From Euborellia annulipes (taxonomy: Eukaryota > Arthropoda > Insecta > Dermaptera > Anisolabididae), in assembly GCA_023213315.1 (NCBI GenBank), contig JAKCPI010014213.1, forward strand, positions 1-64,000: a stretch of DNA of 64,000 bases. The letters are read 5' to 3'. Positions within the stretch are counted from its first letter, which is position 1; each line of letters starts with the position of its first letter. A model generated the notes under the pieces. It had not been told where the DNA came from, searched no databases, and worked only from the letters and a program-made list of their open reading frames with translations. Shown one piece after another: positions 28,966 through 39,851 of this stretch. Position numbers and translations under genes: made by a program.

Positions 28966-29865
28966 ATGAAAAAACTTGGTTTAGCCACTGCTGTATTATT
29001 AGCCATGACCGGTGCTCATGCTTATCAATTTGAAGTTCAAGGTCAATCTGAATATGTTGACACAACTGCAAATGATAAAAACTTCACTGGTGACGTTGCT
29101 GGTACATACTATTTAAAAAATGTTGATACCACTAAAGGTCCTTTAGCTGAAGCGGCTTTCTTGAACCAAGCTTCTAACGTATCTGTAGGCTATAGCTACC
29201 AACAGTATGACCAAAACAATGTAAATTACCACATTGGTACATACGGTGTTAAAGGTGAGGCTTACGTTCCCACTCCTTACCTTCCTGTATATGCTAGCGC
29301 GACTTACAACCACACTGATGTTGATGGTAAAAACAACTTCTCTAAAGATGACAACGGTGACCGTTATGCATTAGAAGTTGGTGCTATGTTGTTACCTAAC
29401 TTCTTGATGACTGTTGGTTATACAAGTGTTGCTAACCAATTCGCTTTAGATAACTTTGGCATCATCAGCAACGGTATCTACTCTGCTACAAACCAAACTG
29501 CTGCGATTCAAGATGACCAAGATGCTGTTACAGCACGTGCTAAATATGTAGGTCCAATCGATGGAACTAACATGGCAATTGGTTTTGAAGCTGCTGGTGC
29601 TTTCGGTGAAGAAAACCAATACGGTTTAAAAACTGACCTTTACTTAACTCCTAAGTTAAGTGTTGGCGCATCTTTCGTTGGTAACGATGGTGCAGCTGAC
29701 ATCAAAGGTAATGACCTTGGTGAATTCCATCAAGCTTGGGGTGGTAACGTAAACTACTTCATTACTCCAGCTGTAGCAGTTGGTGCATCGTACATGAAAG
29801 CTGACGTTAAAAAGTCTAGCTACGATACACAAACTATCGGCTTAAATGCTAAATTCCGTTTCTAA
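28966..29865 (+). CDS. omp33-36: Outer membrane porin Omp33-36 (Omp34)
   Basis: Acinetobacter-specific outer membrane channel that passes water and small solutes; its loss has been linked to carbapenem resistance and it contributes to host-cell interaction. 299 residues: signal peptide MKKLGLATAVLLAMTGAHA cleaved before YQFEV, then alternating beta-barrel strands ending in a C-terminal Phe (LNAKFRF), the usual barrel-insertion signal. The start at 28966 is chosen because the signal peptide begins there. The conserved GPLAEAAFLNQASNV block is shared with the second porin at 53140. Confidence 0.93.
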   Translation: MKKLGLATAVLLAMTGAHAYQFEVQGQSEYVDTTANDKNFTGDVAGTYYLKNVDTTKGPLAEAAFLNQASNVSVGYSYQQYDQNNVNYHIGTYGVKGEAYVPTPYLPVYASATYNHTDVDGKNNFSKDDNGDRYALEVGAMLLPNFLMTVGYTSVANQFALDNFGIISNGIYSATNQTAAIQDDQDAVTARAKYVGPIDGTNMAIGFEAAGAFGEENQYGLKTDLYLTPKLSVGASFVGNDGAADIKGNDLGEFHQAWGGNVNYFITPAVAVGASYMKADVKKSSYDTQTIGLNAKFRF

Positions 29866-29885
29866 TTTAAGTTAGAAATCGAATT

Positions 29886-29912
29886 AAAAGGACTCTATTG
29901 AGTCCTTTTTTA
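29886..29912. terminator. Bidirectional intrinsic terminator
   Basis: AAAAGGACTC / GAGTCCTTTT stem, four-base loop, T6 tail; between convergent omp33-36 and betT. Confidence 0.9.
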
Positions 29913-29923
29913 ATGCCTAAATA

Positions 29924-31891
29924 TTAGCTCCGTACAATATTTAAGAAATACAGATGACGTTCATATTGATCAATAATGTCCTGAATTAAATCTTCTTGAG
30001 TCCAGTCCATCACATCGTAGTTCTGACCGCCCTCTCGTAAAAAGACTTCTGCCTGAAAGTATTGTCCATCTTCCGCTTCAGTACGTCCCATTAGAAAACT
30101 TGGCGGTAATGTTTCACGTGAAACAACTTTATAAATAAAATTAATTTCATGATGATGGTCTACTCTAAGCTGCATACCATCTTCAAGTTGACTAATTGAA
30201 ACTTCCAGATGACGGCGTCTAAATTCATGTTTAATACTTTCAAAAGCACCGCTCACCTGCTTTTCAATATACTGCTTTACTTCTTCTTCACTATGCGGAT
30301 AGTGCATGATTAATCCCAGACGCTGTTGCCAGCTTCGCGGATTATGAATAGCACGCGGTGTAATTCTCGCTTCTTGAATAGCAGTCATTTTAGTGACATC
30401 AAGATGCAGCGCCCTTATTAATCCCCAACTCATAAATAGCATGACGACTGTAAATGGGAGTGCGCTCATAATGATTGAAGATTGAAGTGCAGCCAAACCT
30501 CCTACCAACAATAAAATAATAGCGAGTAGAGCCATTAGCACTGTCCAGAACAAACGCTGCCAAGTCGGTGAGTTCTCAGATTTTGCAGTTAAATAGTCGG
30601 TCACTAATGCACCCGAGTCAGCGGAGGTGACAAAAAATAAAACCACTAAAACAGTTGCCAAGACATTCATTACCCCAGAGAAAGGTAAATGATTTAGAAA
30701 TTCAAATAATGCAACTGACGAATCTTGTTGAACAGCCTGAATTAAAGTTGTTTGATGCTCATGAATAATACTAAATAGCGCAGCATTTCCTAAAAAGCCC
30801 ATCCAGATAATAGTGAAGCCTGTTGGAATAAGCAAAACCCCAACAATAAATTCTCGAATAGTACGACCACGCGACACTCTGGCAATAAACATTCCCACGA
30901 ATGGTGACCAAGAAATCCACCAAGCCCAGTACAAAATTGTCCAACCACCAATCCATCCATTTGGCTGATAAGCATATAAATTGAATGTCATGGTAAAAAG
31001 ATTAGAAATATATTGCCCAGTGTTTTGAATGGTTGTCTGGAGCAAATAAATGCTTGGGCCGGCAATAAAAATAAATACTAAGAGAATTACAGCTAAAACC
31101 AAGTTTATTTCTGATAGGCGTTTTACACCTTTATCTAGACCTAAAAAAACAGATAAAGATGCTAAAATACTAACGAAAATAATGAGTAAAACTTGAACAT
31201 GGGTACTTTGCTCGACACCAAATAAATAATGCAAACCGGAATTGATCTGGGTTACCCCAAAACCAAGAGATGTTGCGACACCAAATACAGTTCCTATCGT
31301 TGCAAAAATATCAATACTATCGCCCAGTGGGCCGTAAATCTTTTTACCGATGAGAGGATAAAGTGCAGAACGTGTCTTTAAAGGTAAATTATGTCTATAG
31401 GCAAAGTAAGCTAAAGCCAATCCCACTAAAGCATAAATCGCCCAAGCATGTAGCCCCCAGTGGAAAAAGGTAACTCTTAGCGCTTGCTGGGCCGCATCAA
31501 TTGTTTGTGCGTCACCGCTCGGGGGAGTAACGTAATGCATAACGGGTTCAGCAACACCGAAGAACATTAAGCCAATTCCCATACCTGCGGTGAACAGCAT
31601 GGCAAACCAAGACCCATTATTATAATCAGGTTGACTATGGTCGGGGCCTAATTTAATACGTCCAATTGATGAACAGGCTATATAAATCAATAAGATGAGA
31701 AAGAAAGCAACAGATAAAACATAAAACCAGCTAAACGAGTCAGTGATCCATTGTTTCAAGTGTTGCGTTAAAAGTTCAAAAGAACTCGGAGCGATCACAA
31801 CAACTGCTAAGAACAGAGCAATAATAATGACCGTACCAAAAAATACGTTAGGATTAACGTTTGCGAACCAACCGGGTTGTTTGGAAGGCAT
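29924..31891 (-). CDS. betT: BCCT family choline/betaine transporter
   Basis: A 655-residue betaine-carnitine-choline transporter with twelve hydrophobic segments. The TM8 tryptophan motif (WTILYWAWWISWSPFVGMFIAR, here shortened: YWAWWISWSPFVG) is intact. The long cytoplasmic C-terminal tail (about 150 residues) is typical of BetT choline:proton symporters, where it takes part in osmotic regulation. No bet biosynthesis genes are near it. Assignment to choline rather than betaine is from length and tail. Confidence 0.88.
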   Translation of the reverse strand: MPSKQPGWFANVNPNVFFGTVIIIALFLAVVVIAPSSFELLTQHLKQWITDSFSWFYVLSVAFFLILLIYIACSSIGRIKLGPDHSQPDYNNGSWFAMLFTAGMGIGLMFFGVAEPVMHYVTPPSGDAQTIDAAQQALRVTFFHWGLHAWAIYALVGLALAYFAYRHNLPLKTRSALYPLIGKKIYGPLGDSIDIFATIGTVFGVATSLGFGVTQINSGLHYLFGVEQSTHVQVLLIIFVSILASLSVFLGLDKGVKRLSEINLVLAVILLVFIFIAGPSIYLLQTTIQNTGQYISNLFTMTFNLYAYQPNGWIGGWTILYWAWWISWSPFVGMFIARVSRGRTIREFIVGVLLIPTGFTIIWMGFLGNAALFSIIHEHQTTLIQAVQQDSSVALFEFLNHLPFSGVMNVLATVLVVLFFVTSADSGALVTDYLTAKSENSPTWQRLFWTVLMALLAIILLLVGGLAALQSSIIMSALPFTVVMLFMSWGLIRALHLDVTKMTAIQEARITPRAIHNPRSWQQRLGLIMHYPHSEEEVKQYIEKQVSGAFESIKHEFRRRHLEVSISQLEDGMQLRVDHHHEINFIYKVVSRETLPPSFLMGRTEAEDGQYFQAEVFLREGGQNYDVMDWTQEDLIQDIIDQYERHLYFLNIVRS

Positions 31892-32006
31892 AAATCCTCC
31901 ATGTTATTTTAATGACGAGTGACAGGCTTAAATGCCGATAAGATATTCATAGAATGAACGAAGTTAGGCCTTTCAATTGAGAAAGCCGATAATACTCTAA
32001 TTAAAC

Positions 32007-32750
32007 TTAAAGAATATTGCAGTTACAAAGGTGTAAATAAATTAAAACACCTTCTACATTATTTATCTGAATTTTTTTAGGGAGGTGGGTAATATATTGT
32101 AAAGCAATTAATCGAGTCACAATTAAAGCTAAATACATGACGCCACAGAACATTTGGAGCATGGCTAAAACGCGTGCTGGTGGGCTAAGGGGCATTAAAT
32201 CAGACAAGCCTGTAGCCGACTGCAAACTAAAGCTTAAAAATAATAAATCTAACCAAGTTTGTAAGTGGTGCACGTTATTTGGATTTTGAAAGCTAGACGG
32301 AAGAATAAGCTGACAAATGTTATATAAAAATGCAAAACCCCATGCGATAAGCGTAAAGACTGCTGCTGCTGCAAACAGCTCATCTCTTGTTAAATACTGA
32401 TCGGCAAACATATAACGAAATAAGCCATAAGCTGCTGAAAAATACGCTAGCGCTTCACAACCATGCGCAAAAACCTGAACGTATAAATTTCCATATCCTA
32501 ATAAAATAAATACCGAGGATATAATCGCCCCACTGACAAATGTTAACCCGAGAAAAGTAAACATTGGGGTTTGACGAATAACCTTGGCAATAATGAGTAA
32601 GGCCAGCACTCCTAAAGCCCATGTTAGGGTGCGGTAAAATACATCATGAAAAGTCAGCATAGCCAAAATGAGTAAGATAAATTGCACAAGTAGCAACCAT
32701 GCAGAAGGTAGCAATCGAAAGCTCGCCCAGAACTCGATGATAGATCGCAT
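32007..32750 (-). CDS. Ion-channel-like membrane protein with altered selectivity filter
   Basis: About 247 residues with seven hydrophobic segments. The last two enclose a pore-loop-like stretch: LQSATGLSDLMPLSPPARVLAMLQMFCGVMY has the layout of a K+-channel pore (filter, DxxP, AR-LAxLQ, G-xxY), but the filter reads ATGLSD in place of TxGYGD. The start at 32750 is set by AAGGA eight bases upstream. The last ~21 residues may be out of frame: a run of seven A near 32067 could carry one extra base, and six A's would end the protein soon after HLPKK. Function unproven. Confidence 0.7.
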   Translation of the reverse strand: MRSIIEFWASFRLLPSAWLLLVQFILLILAMLTFHDVFYRTLTWALGVLALLIIAKVIRQTPMFTFLGLTFVSGAIISSVFILLGYGNLYVQVFAHGCEALAYFSAAYGLFRYMFADQYLTRDELFAAAAVFTLIAWGFAFLYNICQLILPSSFQNPNNVHHLQTWLDLLFLSFSLQSATGLSDLMPLSPPARVLAMLQMFCGVMYLALIVTRLIALQYITHLPKKIQINNVEGVLIYLHLCNCNIL

Positions 32751-32867
32751 TATTATTTTCCTTGTTTCATTATACTTTTTGAGGTCTAGCAAATCATACT
32801 GTACACAAAACAAGGCAAACAAGTTATTCTTTATTAATATCTAAGCCCTAAATTGAAAATTAAATAA

Positions 32868-32897
32868 GTATAAAAAAAGCCCCGTAGGGCTTTTTTA
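32868..32897. terminator. Bidirectional intrinsic terminator
   Basis: AAAAAAGCCC-CGTA-GGGCTTTTTT hairpin after the actP stop on the reverse strand. Confidence 0.88.
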
Positions 32898-32920
32898 AGA
32901 ATTAGATAGCAATATTGATC

Positions 32921-34636
32921 TTAGTGGTCTGAAGCGCCAGATGCCCCAATCCCTGTCATTGAGCGAACATACTGAGCATCGAAATCGGCACGCTCTTTTT
33001 TGGCACGTGCAGAGTTGTCGGTAACCGAGAATAACCAACAGCAAAGGAAAGACAATGGCATTGCGAATAATGCAGGACCATTGAATGGGTTGATTGGTGT
33101 ATCAGAGATTTTTAAAGTATCTACCCAAACTGCTTTAGAAAGAATAATTAATGTCACTGCCATTACCAGCCCAACAACACCGCCAATAACTGCTCCACGA
33201 GTCGTTAAACCTTTCCAGAACATTGAAAGAACCAGAACCGGGAAGTTTGCACAACACGCTACAGAGAACGCCAAACCCACCATGAATGCAACGTTTTGCT
33301 TTTCAAACAAAATACCCAAAACCATTGCGAAGATTGCTAAGCCCAATGTTGCAATTTTTGACATACGAAGTTCTGAAGCTGGCGTTGTTTTACCTTTCTT
33401 AAATACGTTAGCGTATAAGTCATGCGAAATTGCAGATGCACCTGAGAGTGTTAAACCAGCAACAACAGCAAGAATGGTTGCGAACGCTACTGCTGAAATG
33501 AAGCCCATGAATAAGTCACCGCCTAAAGCGTCACTTAAATGCACGGCTGCCATATTGTTACCACCAACAAGCTCAAGTTTGCCTGTTACTGCCATTTTTG
33601 CAACATCAAGGAATTGCGGATTGTTTGATACGAAAAGAATCGCACCGAAACCAATAATGAACGTTAAAAGGTAGAAGTAACCAATGAAACCTGTTGCAAC
33701 CACAACAGATTTACGTGCTTCTTTTGCATCTTTTACAGTAAAGAAACGCATAAGAATATGTGGAAGACCTGCTGTACCAAACATTAATGCTAAACCAAGA
33801 GACAAGGCATCAATCGGATTCGCCGCAAGTTTACCTGGCCCCATAATTTTTGAAGCATCAGCCAAGCTAATATCATGCACTTTACTAAAAACTTCAATTG
33901 ATTGGCTAAACATGTTACTGAAGCTGAAACCGACTGCTTTCATCACCATGAATGCCATGAAAGTTGCGCCACTGAGTAACATGACCGCTTTGATAATTTG
34001 TACCCATGTCGTTGCCAACATGCCACCAAAAATGACATAAGCCATCATCAATAAACCAACGATGACGACAGCAATGTTGTAGTTCAAACCAAATAGTAAT
34101 TTGATGAGCTGACCCGCACCTACCATTTGAGCAATCAAATAGAATGCCACAACAACAAGTGAACTGATTGCAGCTAAAGTACGTACTGGTTTCTCTTCAA
34201 GACGGAATGAAACCACATCTGAAAGGTTATATTTACCAAGGTTACGTAAACGTTCTGCAACCAAGAATAAAACAATTGGCCAACCTACCATGAACCCAAG
34301 CGAGTAAAGTAAGCCATCAAAGCCCGAACTAAACACAAGTGCAGAAATACCAAGGAAAGATGCAGCAGACATATAGTCACCCGCAATTGCCAGACCATTC
34401 TGGAAACCGCTGATGCCGCCACCTGCCGTATAGAAATCTTGTGTTGATTGAGTTTGTTTCGCCGCCCACTTAGTAATGAACAAAGTGAAACCAACAAAAA
34501 TGACAAACATAATAATGGCATGCCAGTTGGTTGCTTGTTGTTCAGCCTCACCCAAATCTGGACTCGCCATAGCCACTGTTGAATATAGCGATGCTGCTGT
34601 CAGCAAGACTTTCGCCTTTAATGAATTCCATTTCAT
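32921..34636 (-). CDS. actP: Cation/acetate symporter ActP
   Basis: Sodium:solute symporter (SSS family) that takes up acetate and other short monocarboxylates. 571 residues: a signal-like N-terminus ([14 protein letters not shown]), then about thirteen membrane helices. [20 protein letters not shown], the SSS sodium-site region, is intact. The start at 34636 has GGAC nine bases upstream and lies one base past the yjcH stop (TAATATG), so translation is coupled. Divergent from the CrbS-type sensor, its presumed regulator. Confidence 0.95.
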   Translation of the reverse strand: MKWNSLKAKVLLTAASLYSTVAMASPDLGEAEQQATNWHAIIMFVIFVGFTLFITKWAAKQTQSTQDFYTAGGGISGFQNGLAIAGDYMSAASFLGISALVFSSGFDGLLYSLGFMVGWPIVLFLVAERLRNLGKYNLSDVVSFRLEEKPVRTLAAISSLVVVAFYLIAQMVGAGQLIKLLFGLNYNIAVVIVGLLMMAYVIFGGMLATTWVQIIKAVMLLSGATFMAFMVMKAVGFSFSNMFSQSIEVFSKVHDISLADASKIMGPGKLAANPIDALSLGLALMFGTAGLPHILMRFFTVKDAKEARKSVVVATGFIGYFYLLTFIIGFGAILFVSNNPQFLDVAKMAVTGKLELVGGNNMAAVHLSDALGGDLFMGFISAVAFATILAVVAGLTLSGASAISHDLYANVFKKGKTTPASELRMSKIATLGLAIFAMVLGILFEKQNVAFMVGLAFSVACCANFPVLVLSMFWKGLTTRGAVIGGVVGLVMAVTLIILSKAVWVDTLKISDTPINPFNGPALFAMPLSFLCCWLFSVTDNSARAKKERADFDAQYVRSMTGIGASGASDH

Positions 34637-34637
34637 A

Positions 34638-34971
34638 TTAGTGTAGTCCTTTCTCATGCGCGATGGCTTCAACTTCCTTCAACGCTTCTTCACTCAACTG
34701 GTCAAAGGGTCCTATTAGCGATAAAAGAATACACGCCACACAGTAGGAAAGATAAAACAATAATTCCTAAACCTAACGGGATTCCCCATGTCGTTACACC
34801 ACCACTAAATGAACTCATCAAAAATTCTTTGTTGTAGCCCACAAGTAGCATAAAGCCCACATAAAGCACTAACATGATGACTGTAAGCGTCCAACTTAAT
34901 GCACTTTTTTTCTTGACCATCTTTTGAAACTTTGGATTGCGTAGAATCTGTTCTACTTGGTTCTGATCCAT
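34638..34971 (-). pseudogene. yjcH: DUF485 protein YjcH, one frameshift
   Basis: Small membrane protein always found before actP. It begins MDQNQVEQILRNPKFQKMV after a strong AAGGAG site and has two hydrophobic helices (LTVIMLVLYVGFMLLVG and GLGIIVLSFLLCGVYSF). One extra C near 34708-34710 breaks the end; with it removed the tail reads [21 protein letters not shown] and stops one base before actP. Corrected length 110 residues. Probable sequencing error. Confidence 0.87.
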
Positions 34972-35153
34972 AACCAAACTCCTTGCCCTGTGTCCAGCCT
35001 TGGCCACTTTTTTAATAGTAGTTTCTCAGGATTTAAGTTAGCAAAATTACGTGTAATTCGTAACTTAGACTTTGGTCGTTAAAATTTAATCAATTTATAG
35101 CTTTGTTTCTGCTTGCGGTATGATAGGCACAAGGTTTTAATCATGTGAGTCAT

Positions 35154-38100
35154 ATGAACAGCTGGCTGATTATTGGGGTACTCACCCTTTATATAGCACT
35201 CTTATTTGTTTGTGCTTTTTTTGGTGAAAAGCATGCCAGCCGTCTGAGTACACGTGGCCGCATGTTCTTGTTCAGCTTAACACTAGGCGTTTACTGTTCA
35301 TCATGGACTTTTTACGGCGCGACTGGAGCAGCTGTCCGAGAAGGCGTCATTTTCTTGCCTATTTACTTAGGTCCTCTCTTATTTGTCTGGTTCGGTTATG
35401 ACATTTGGCGGCGTTTAGGTCGGGTACGCCAACACCATGCCATCTCATCTATTGCTGACTTTGTTGCAGCACGTTATGGAAAAAGTGGGGTATTGGCATC
35501 ACTGGTTACCATTTTGGCTGTAATCGCAATTATTCCCTATCTGGCCTTACAGTTACGTGCGATTGCATTAAGTACTTCTGTCATTATGGAACAGAATGCT
35601 CATATTCATACAACCACCAATAGTGTTTTGCTTTTAACCAGTGTACTGGCTATTTTGGCCATGATTTTTGGTACAAGGCAAATTGCAAATACCGAGCAAC
35701 ATGGTGGCCTCATGTTAGCCGTCGCATTTGAATCTTTTGTAAAATTATTCGCACTTATTTGCGTCGCTTTATTTTTTATTTTTGAAACACCAGCAAACCT
35801 TGTACAAGTTACAGCCGATGTGAACCAAACCTTTCAGGAAGTTCAACTCTTTGGAGTGCCTGAAACATTCTGGATTCAGACATTATTGGCAGGTTTAGCA
35901 ATTATCTGCTTACCACGTCAGTTTCATGTCGCGGTTGTAGAATTACGTGATGAAAAGCATATTCGTGGTGCACGTAAATGGTTTGCGGCTTATCTGATTT
36001 TAACAATTTTAGCTATTATTCCGATTGCAAGCTGGGCCTTACATGCGGCGCCAAAGTTTCTGACTGTACCTGATGTTGCAGTGTTGTCCTTACCACTGAG
36101 CTATAACCAAGAGTGGCTCGCCTTACTTGCCTTTTTTAGGGGGGTTCTCTGCATCAACCGGTATGTTACTGGTTTCTTCAGTTGCGCTGTCTATCATGCT
36201 CAGTAACGACTTGATTATGCCTGCACTCTGGCGTTTTAAGTTACTTTCACGGCACGATAAACATTTGCCTAAAGTTCTTAAATTTAGCCGCCGTATTAGT
36301 ATTGTAGCGGTCATGCTACTTGGTTTTTTATTCTTCCATTTCTTTAATGATATTAATCAGCTTTCTGTATTTGGTTTATTAGCGTTTAGTGCTGTTGCTC
36401 AGTTTGCACCGGCCCTCATTGGCGGATTGTACTGGCGGGGTGGAAGTCGCCAAGGTGTTTATGCAGGACTCATCGTTGGATTTTTTAATGTGGAGCTACA
36501 CTTTACTCGTCCCAACTATTTTACGTAGCTTGCCAGAAACCTATCAGGAAACTGCTCAACACATTTTACTTTTCGGCCCTTTAGGAATTAATGGGTTACG
36601 TCCAGAGTCACTTTTTGGTTTTGAATCATTTGCACCCTTAACACATGGCGTTATTTGGTCTCTCGGTTTAAATATTCTTTTATATATCTGGATTTCAAAA
36701 ATTTATCGGCCAAGCGTGGCTGAGCAAATTCAGGCAGAAAGCTTTTTCTATTATGAAACAAAACCGCTACCTTCACCGCATACATCTACCGATTTAACCT
36801 ATTTACCCCACGATGCAGCACGTTTAAAAGTAGGTGATCTGTTCGCCCTTGCTAAAAGAATTACAGGTGAACAGCCAACAACCCAAGCATTTGAAAACTT
36901 TTTGTGAGCAAAATCATTTAATATTGAATGAAAATAGCATTGCGAATGGCATGTGGTGGCGTTTTACCGAGCAATATCTAGCCGGTATTATCGGCGCTGC
37001 CTCTGCCCGTACTTTGCTCACTACAGCAATGATCAATAATGGTCTGGCGTTGGGCCAAGTGGCTAATATTTTGGACCAAGCCTCACAATGGCAACGTTTT
37101 AACCAGAACTTGCTCATGACTATGATTGACCATATGACCCAAGGGTGAGTGTAGTTGATAAAAACATGTGTCTGGTGGCATGGAATAACCAATATTTAAA
37201 ACTGTTTGGGTATCCAAAAGACTTAGTGTACGTCGGCTGTCCAATTGCCGACCTGATTCGTTATAACGCTGAGCGAGGCGAATGTGGCCCCGGTTCAGTC
37301 GAAGAACATGTACGCAAACGTTTGCACTGGATGAAAGTTGGAAGTGCTCATGAATTTGAGCGTATCCGTAAAGATGGTCGGGTTATTCAAATGCGAGGTA
37401 ACCCAATTTCTGGTGGAGGCTTTGTTACCACGTTTGCCGACATTACACCCTTCCGTACCAATGAGGCAATACTTGAAGCCCGGGTAAAAGACCGAACCCA
37501 ACAGCTTGCCGGTGCTTTAACAGAACAACAGCTTGCACGTGAACAAGCCGATATGGCCAATATGTCAAAAAGCCGTTTCATTGCTGCGGCAAGTCATGAC
37601 TTATTACAACCGATGCATGCGGCTCGCCTCTTTAGTACCGTTCTTGAACAAAGCATTGCGACAGAAGAAGACCGTCAGACTTTACAACAACTTGACCGTG
37701 CTCTATATGGTGCGGAAAGTATGCTCTCTGCCCTACTCGATATTGCCCGTTTAGAAGGCGGTAGCATACAGCCAAAAAGACAACCTTATCCTTTGCATGA
37801 TTTACTCAGTGATCTTGAACTACAGTTTAAATCAATTGCCGCTCAGCGAAATATTTCACTCAAAGTTCACGATGTATCGTTCTGGATTGATACAGATCCA
37901 CAGTGGATTCGACGTATTATTCAGAACTTTGTCAGCAATGCTTTGCGCTATACAGCCAAAGGCCGAGTGATTGTAGGCGTTCTACGCTCGGCGCAAAAGT
38001 CAGGTCATATTCGCATTGGTGTGTGGGATACAGGCCCTGGAATTGCAGAAGAACAGCGAATTAAACTGTTTCAAGAATTCGAGCGCTGTGGACATTTATC

Positions 38101-38653
38101 ACCTTGGGGTGAACAGGGCCTAGGCTTAGGACTTGCTATTGTGCAGCGTATGACAAGTTTGTTGAATTACCCTGTTCATGTCTATTCGCAGCTCGATAAA
38201 GGCTCATGCTTTATGATTGAAGTTCCAGTCGTAGAAGCGCCAAAAGTGATCACCCCAACCGTCCAGACAGTGCCATTAAAAACCAAAGCCTATCGAATTT
38301 TGTGTTTAGACAACGATGAAACTATTTTAGAAGGTATGAGTAGTTTACTCGGTCGATGGGGATATCAAGTATTTAAAGCCACTGAACCAGAACAGGCGCT
38401 TGAGATTATTCAAAAGGAAAATATTCAGGTCTGGCTCATCGACCAACACTTGAATAACAACCAACTCGGCGTCGATTTTATTTTGCAAAATCGACAGCAT
38501 GATGTTCCAGTTGCCCTGATTACAGCTGACTCCCATTCAGAGTTACCTCAACAATTGAAAGAACTTAATATTGTTTTACTCAAAAAACCGCTTAAACCAG
38601 CTTCATTAAGGGCTTGGTTATCTGGGCTTAAAATTGCCAGCACGGCAGATTAA
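35154..38653 (+). pseudogene. CrbS/MxtR-type SSS transporter-sensor kinase-receiver hybrid, four frameshifts
   Basis: A ~1,165-residue hybrid: N-terminal SSS transporter-like domain with about thirteen helices (to ~36700), a linker, a PAS domain (37145-37470; GVSVVDKNMCLVAWN), HisKA with the phospho-His in AAASHDLLQPMH, an HATPase domain (NFVSNALRYT, DTGPGI, GLGLAI) and a C-terminal receiver with Asp in WLIDQHL. In Vibrio and Pseudomonas this type (CrbS, MxtR) with a LuxR partner switches on acs and actP. Frames break in homopolymers: extra T at 36130-36136, 36482-36487 and ~36900, and a missing G at 37142-37144. Divergent from yjcH-actP, with a LuxR regulator nearby. Confidence 0.88.
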
Positions 38654-38657
38654 ATAT

Positions 38658-38697
38658 TTTCTCTCCCAGCATTTTTATAGGTCGGGGAGAGATTTTT
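38658..38697 (+). terminator. Intrinsic terminator after the sensor kinase gene
   Basis: CTCTCCC / GGGGAGAG stem with a 16-base loop and ATTTTT tail. Confidence 0.7.
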
Positions 38698-39040
38698 GGC
38701 AAAAGTTATAGGTTTAATTTAAGCCAATAGGCAGAACTGCTCAAAAAGTCTACTTTTACCCAAGAAATAATTGACCAAACTTTCCAATGCCCTTTTTCCT
38801 ATGGCAAAGCCCACCTTTTTTGTAAGTGAACACGTGTATACCTAGTTACAATTTAATAAGCTTTTGTTTTTTAAAATTATTATATACATAAAGCCACCAT
38901 ATACGACTTTAGTCTTATTCTACTTGCATTCTTGATGACACATAACTATTCCAAACGCATTAAATAAATGTATAACCATTTTTTAACCAACTTCTATATT
39001 AAGCACCCCTGCTCACGAATTAATGCAAAGGATAATTGCC
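38698..39040. other. Gene-free gap between sensor kinase and unknown protein
   Basis: No coding frame. AT-rich second half; no promoter I would rely on. A regulator site for the acetate system could be here but none is evident. Confidence 0.4.
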
Positions 39041-39808
39041 ATGAATATTTCTGATAACAGCCCACAAAACCAACTCTCATCTCAACAGTTTTATCGTCAA
39101 TATAGTGCCAATGCTTTACTTCCTGAATTAGATTGGCAAAGTATTTTTCCCAATAGCAAACTGAATGAAGCACATATCAAGGCATTAAATACGATTTATC
39201 AATGTGCTGTTCCTTTGGCACTTAATATTTTTCATGATTTGAATTTTGATGTATTTGCTCCAGCAGCCTATCACCCGCAAGGTTTAGGATTATTTGATAA
39301 ATTAGGCCAACAAGAAGAGAAATTCTTACAGGTCCTTACCTCTGAAAGCGAAAACCTTGATCACGATACGCGTCATCAAATCTGGAGTATGCTACTTCGC
39401 GGTGGAGCTGTACTTGTTTTTAAAGCTTGGCTTGGCCATGTCAAACTTGGAGAAAATCAGTTAGACATGACTCAGTTTGATGAACTCTCTGACTTACTCT
39501 TTATTAAGACTCATCCCGATCAACTTGCTGAACGTCTACATGTTGATGCAAAAGCAAAACTCGACCATATCTTCTTAATGTATGGCAATGATATTTTTCT
39601 AGATCGATTTAATAGCCTTGAAACCGCTGCCCTGTTTGTTGATTTGGGTGTTTATGATGCGGCGTTCTTAAGTCTTCGCGATGACCGCGTGGCTGAATAT
39701 TTAAAAACGAAAGGTTATGTGACTCAAGAACAGATTGATGATTTGCAATGTGCACTCAACCCATTGTACTGCGACAGCCTAACCCCAAAACAAGATTGCC
39801 TTGCTTAA
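39041..39808 (+). CDS. Unknown conserved-looking soluble protein between acetate sensor and regulator
   Basis: 255 residues that I do not recognise. The start at 39041 (MNISDNSPQNQ) is set by AAAGGA eight bases upstream. No signal peptide or membrane helix. The composition is that of a folded, mainly helical cytoplasmic protein, with Cys and His residues scattered (NTIYQCAVPLALNIFHD; CALNPLYCDSLTPKQDCLA at the C-terminus, with three Cys in the last ~20 residues). It has its own terminator and stands between the CrbS-type kinase and the LuxR regulator, convergent with the latter. Any role in acetate control is inference from position. Confidence 0.8.
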   Translation: MNISDNSPQNQLSSQQFYRQYSANALLPELDWQSIFPNSKLNEAHIKALNTIYQCAVPLALNIFHDLNFDVFAPAAYHPQGLGLFDKLGQQEEKFLQVLTSESENLDHDTRHQIWSMLLRGGAVLVFKAWLGHVKLGENQLDMTQFDELSDLLFIKTHPDQLAERLHVDAKAKLDHIFLMYGNDIFLDRFNSLETAALFVDLGVYDAAFLSLRDDRVAEYLKTKGYVTQEQIDDLQCALNPLYCDSLTPKQDCLA

Positions 39809-39816
39809 TTCACACA

Positions 39817-39848
39817 TATAAAAAGACCTCAATTGAGGTCTTTTTTTA
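39817..39848. terminator. Bidirectional intrinsic terminator
   Basis: AAAAAGACCTCAATTGAGGTCTTTTT, an almost loopless stem with long A and T runs; between convergent genes. Confidence 0.9.
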
Positions 39849-39851
39849 ATT

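Noticed and set aside
33000..34040. Long forward frames (224 and 118 codons) opposite actP
   Set aside because: They mirror actP codon structure and have no protein family features; actP itself is a complete, well-conserved gene.
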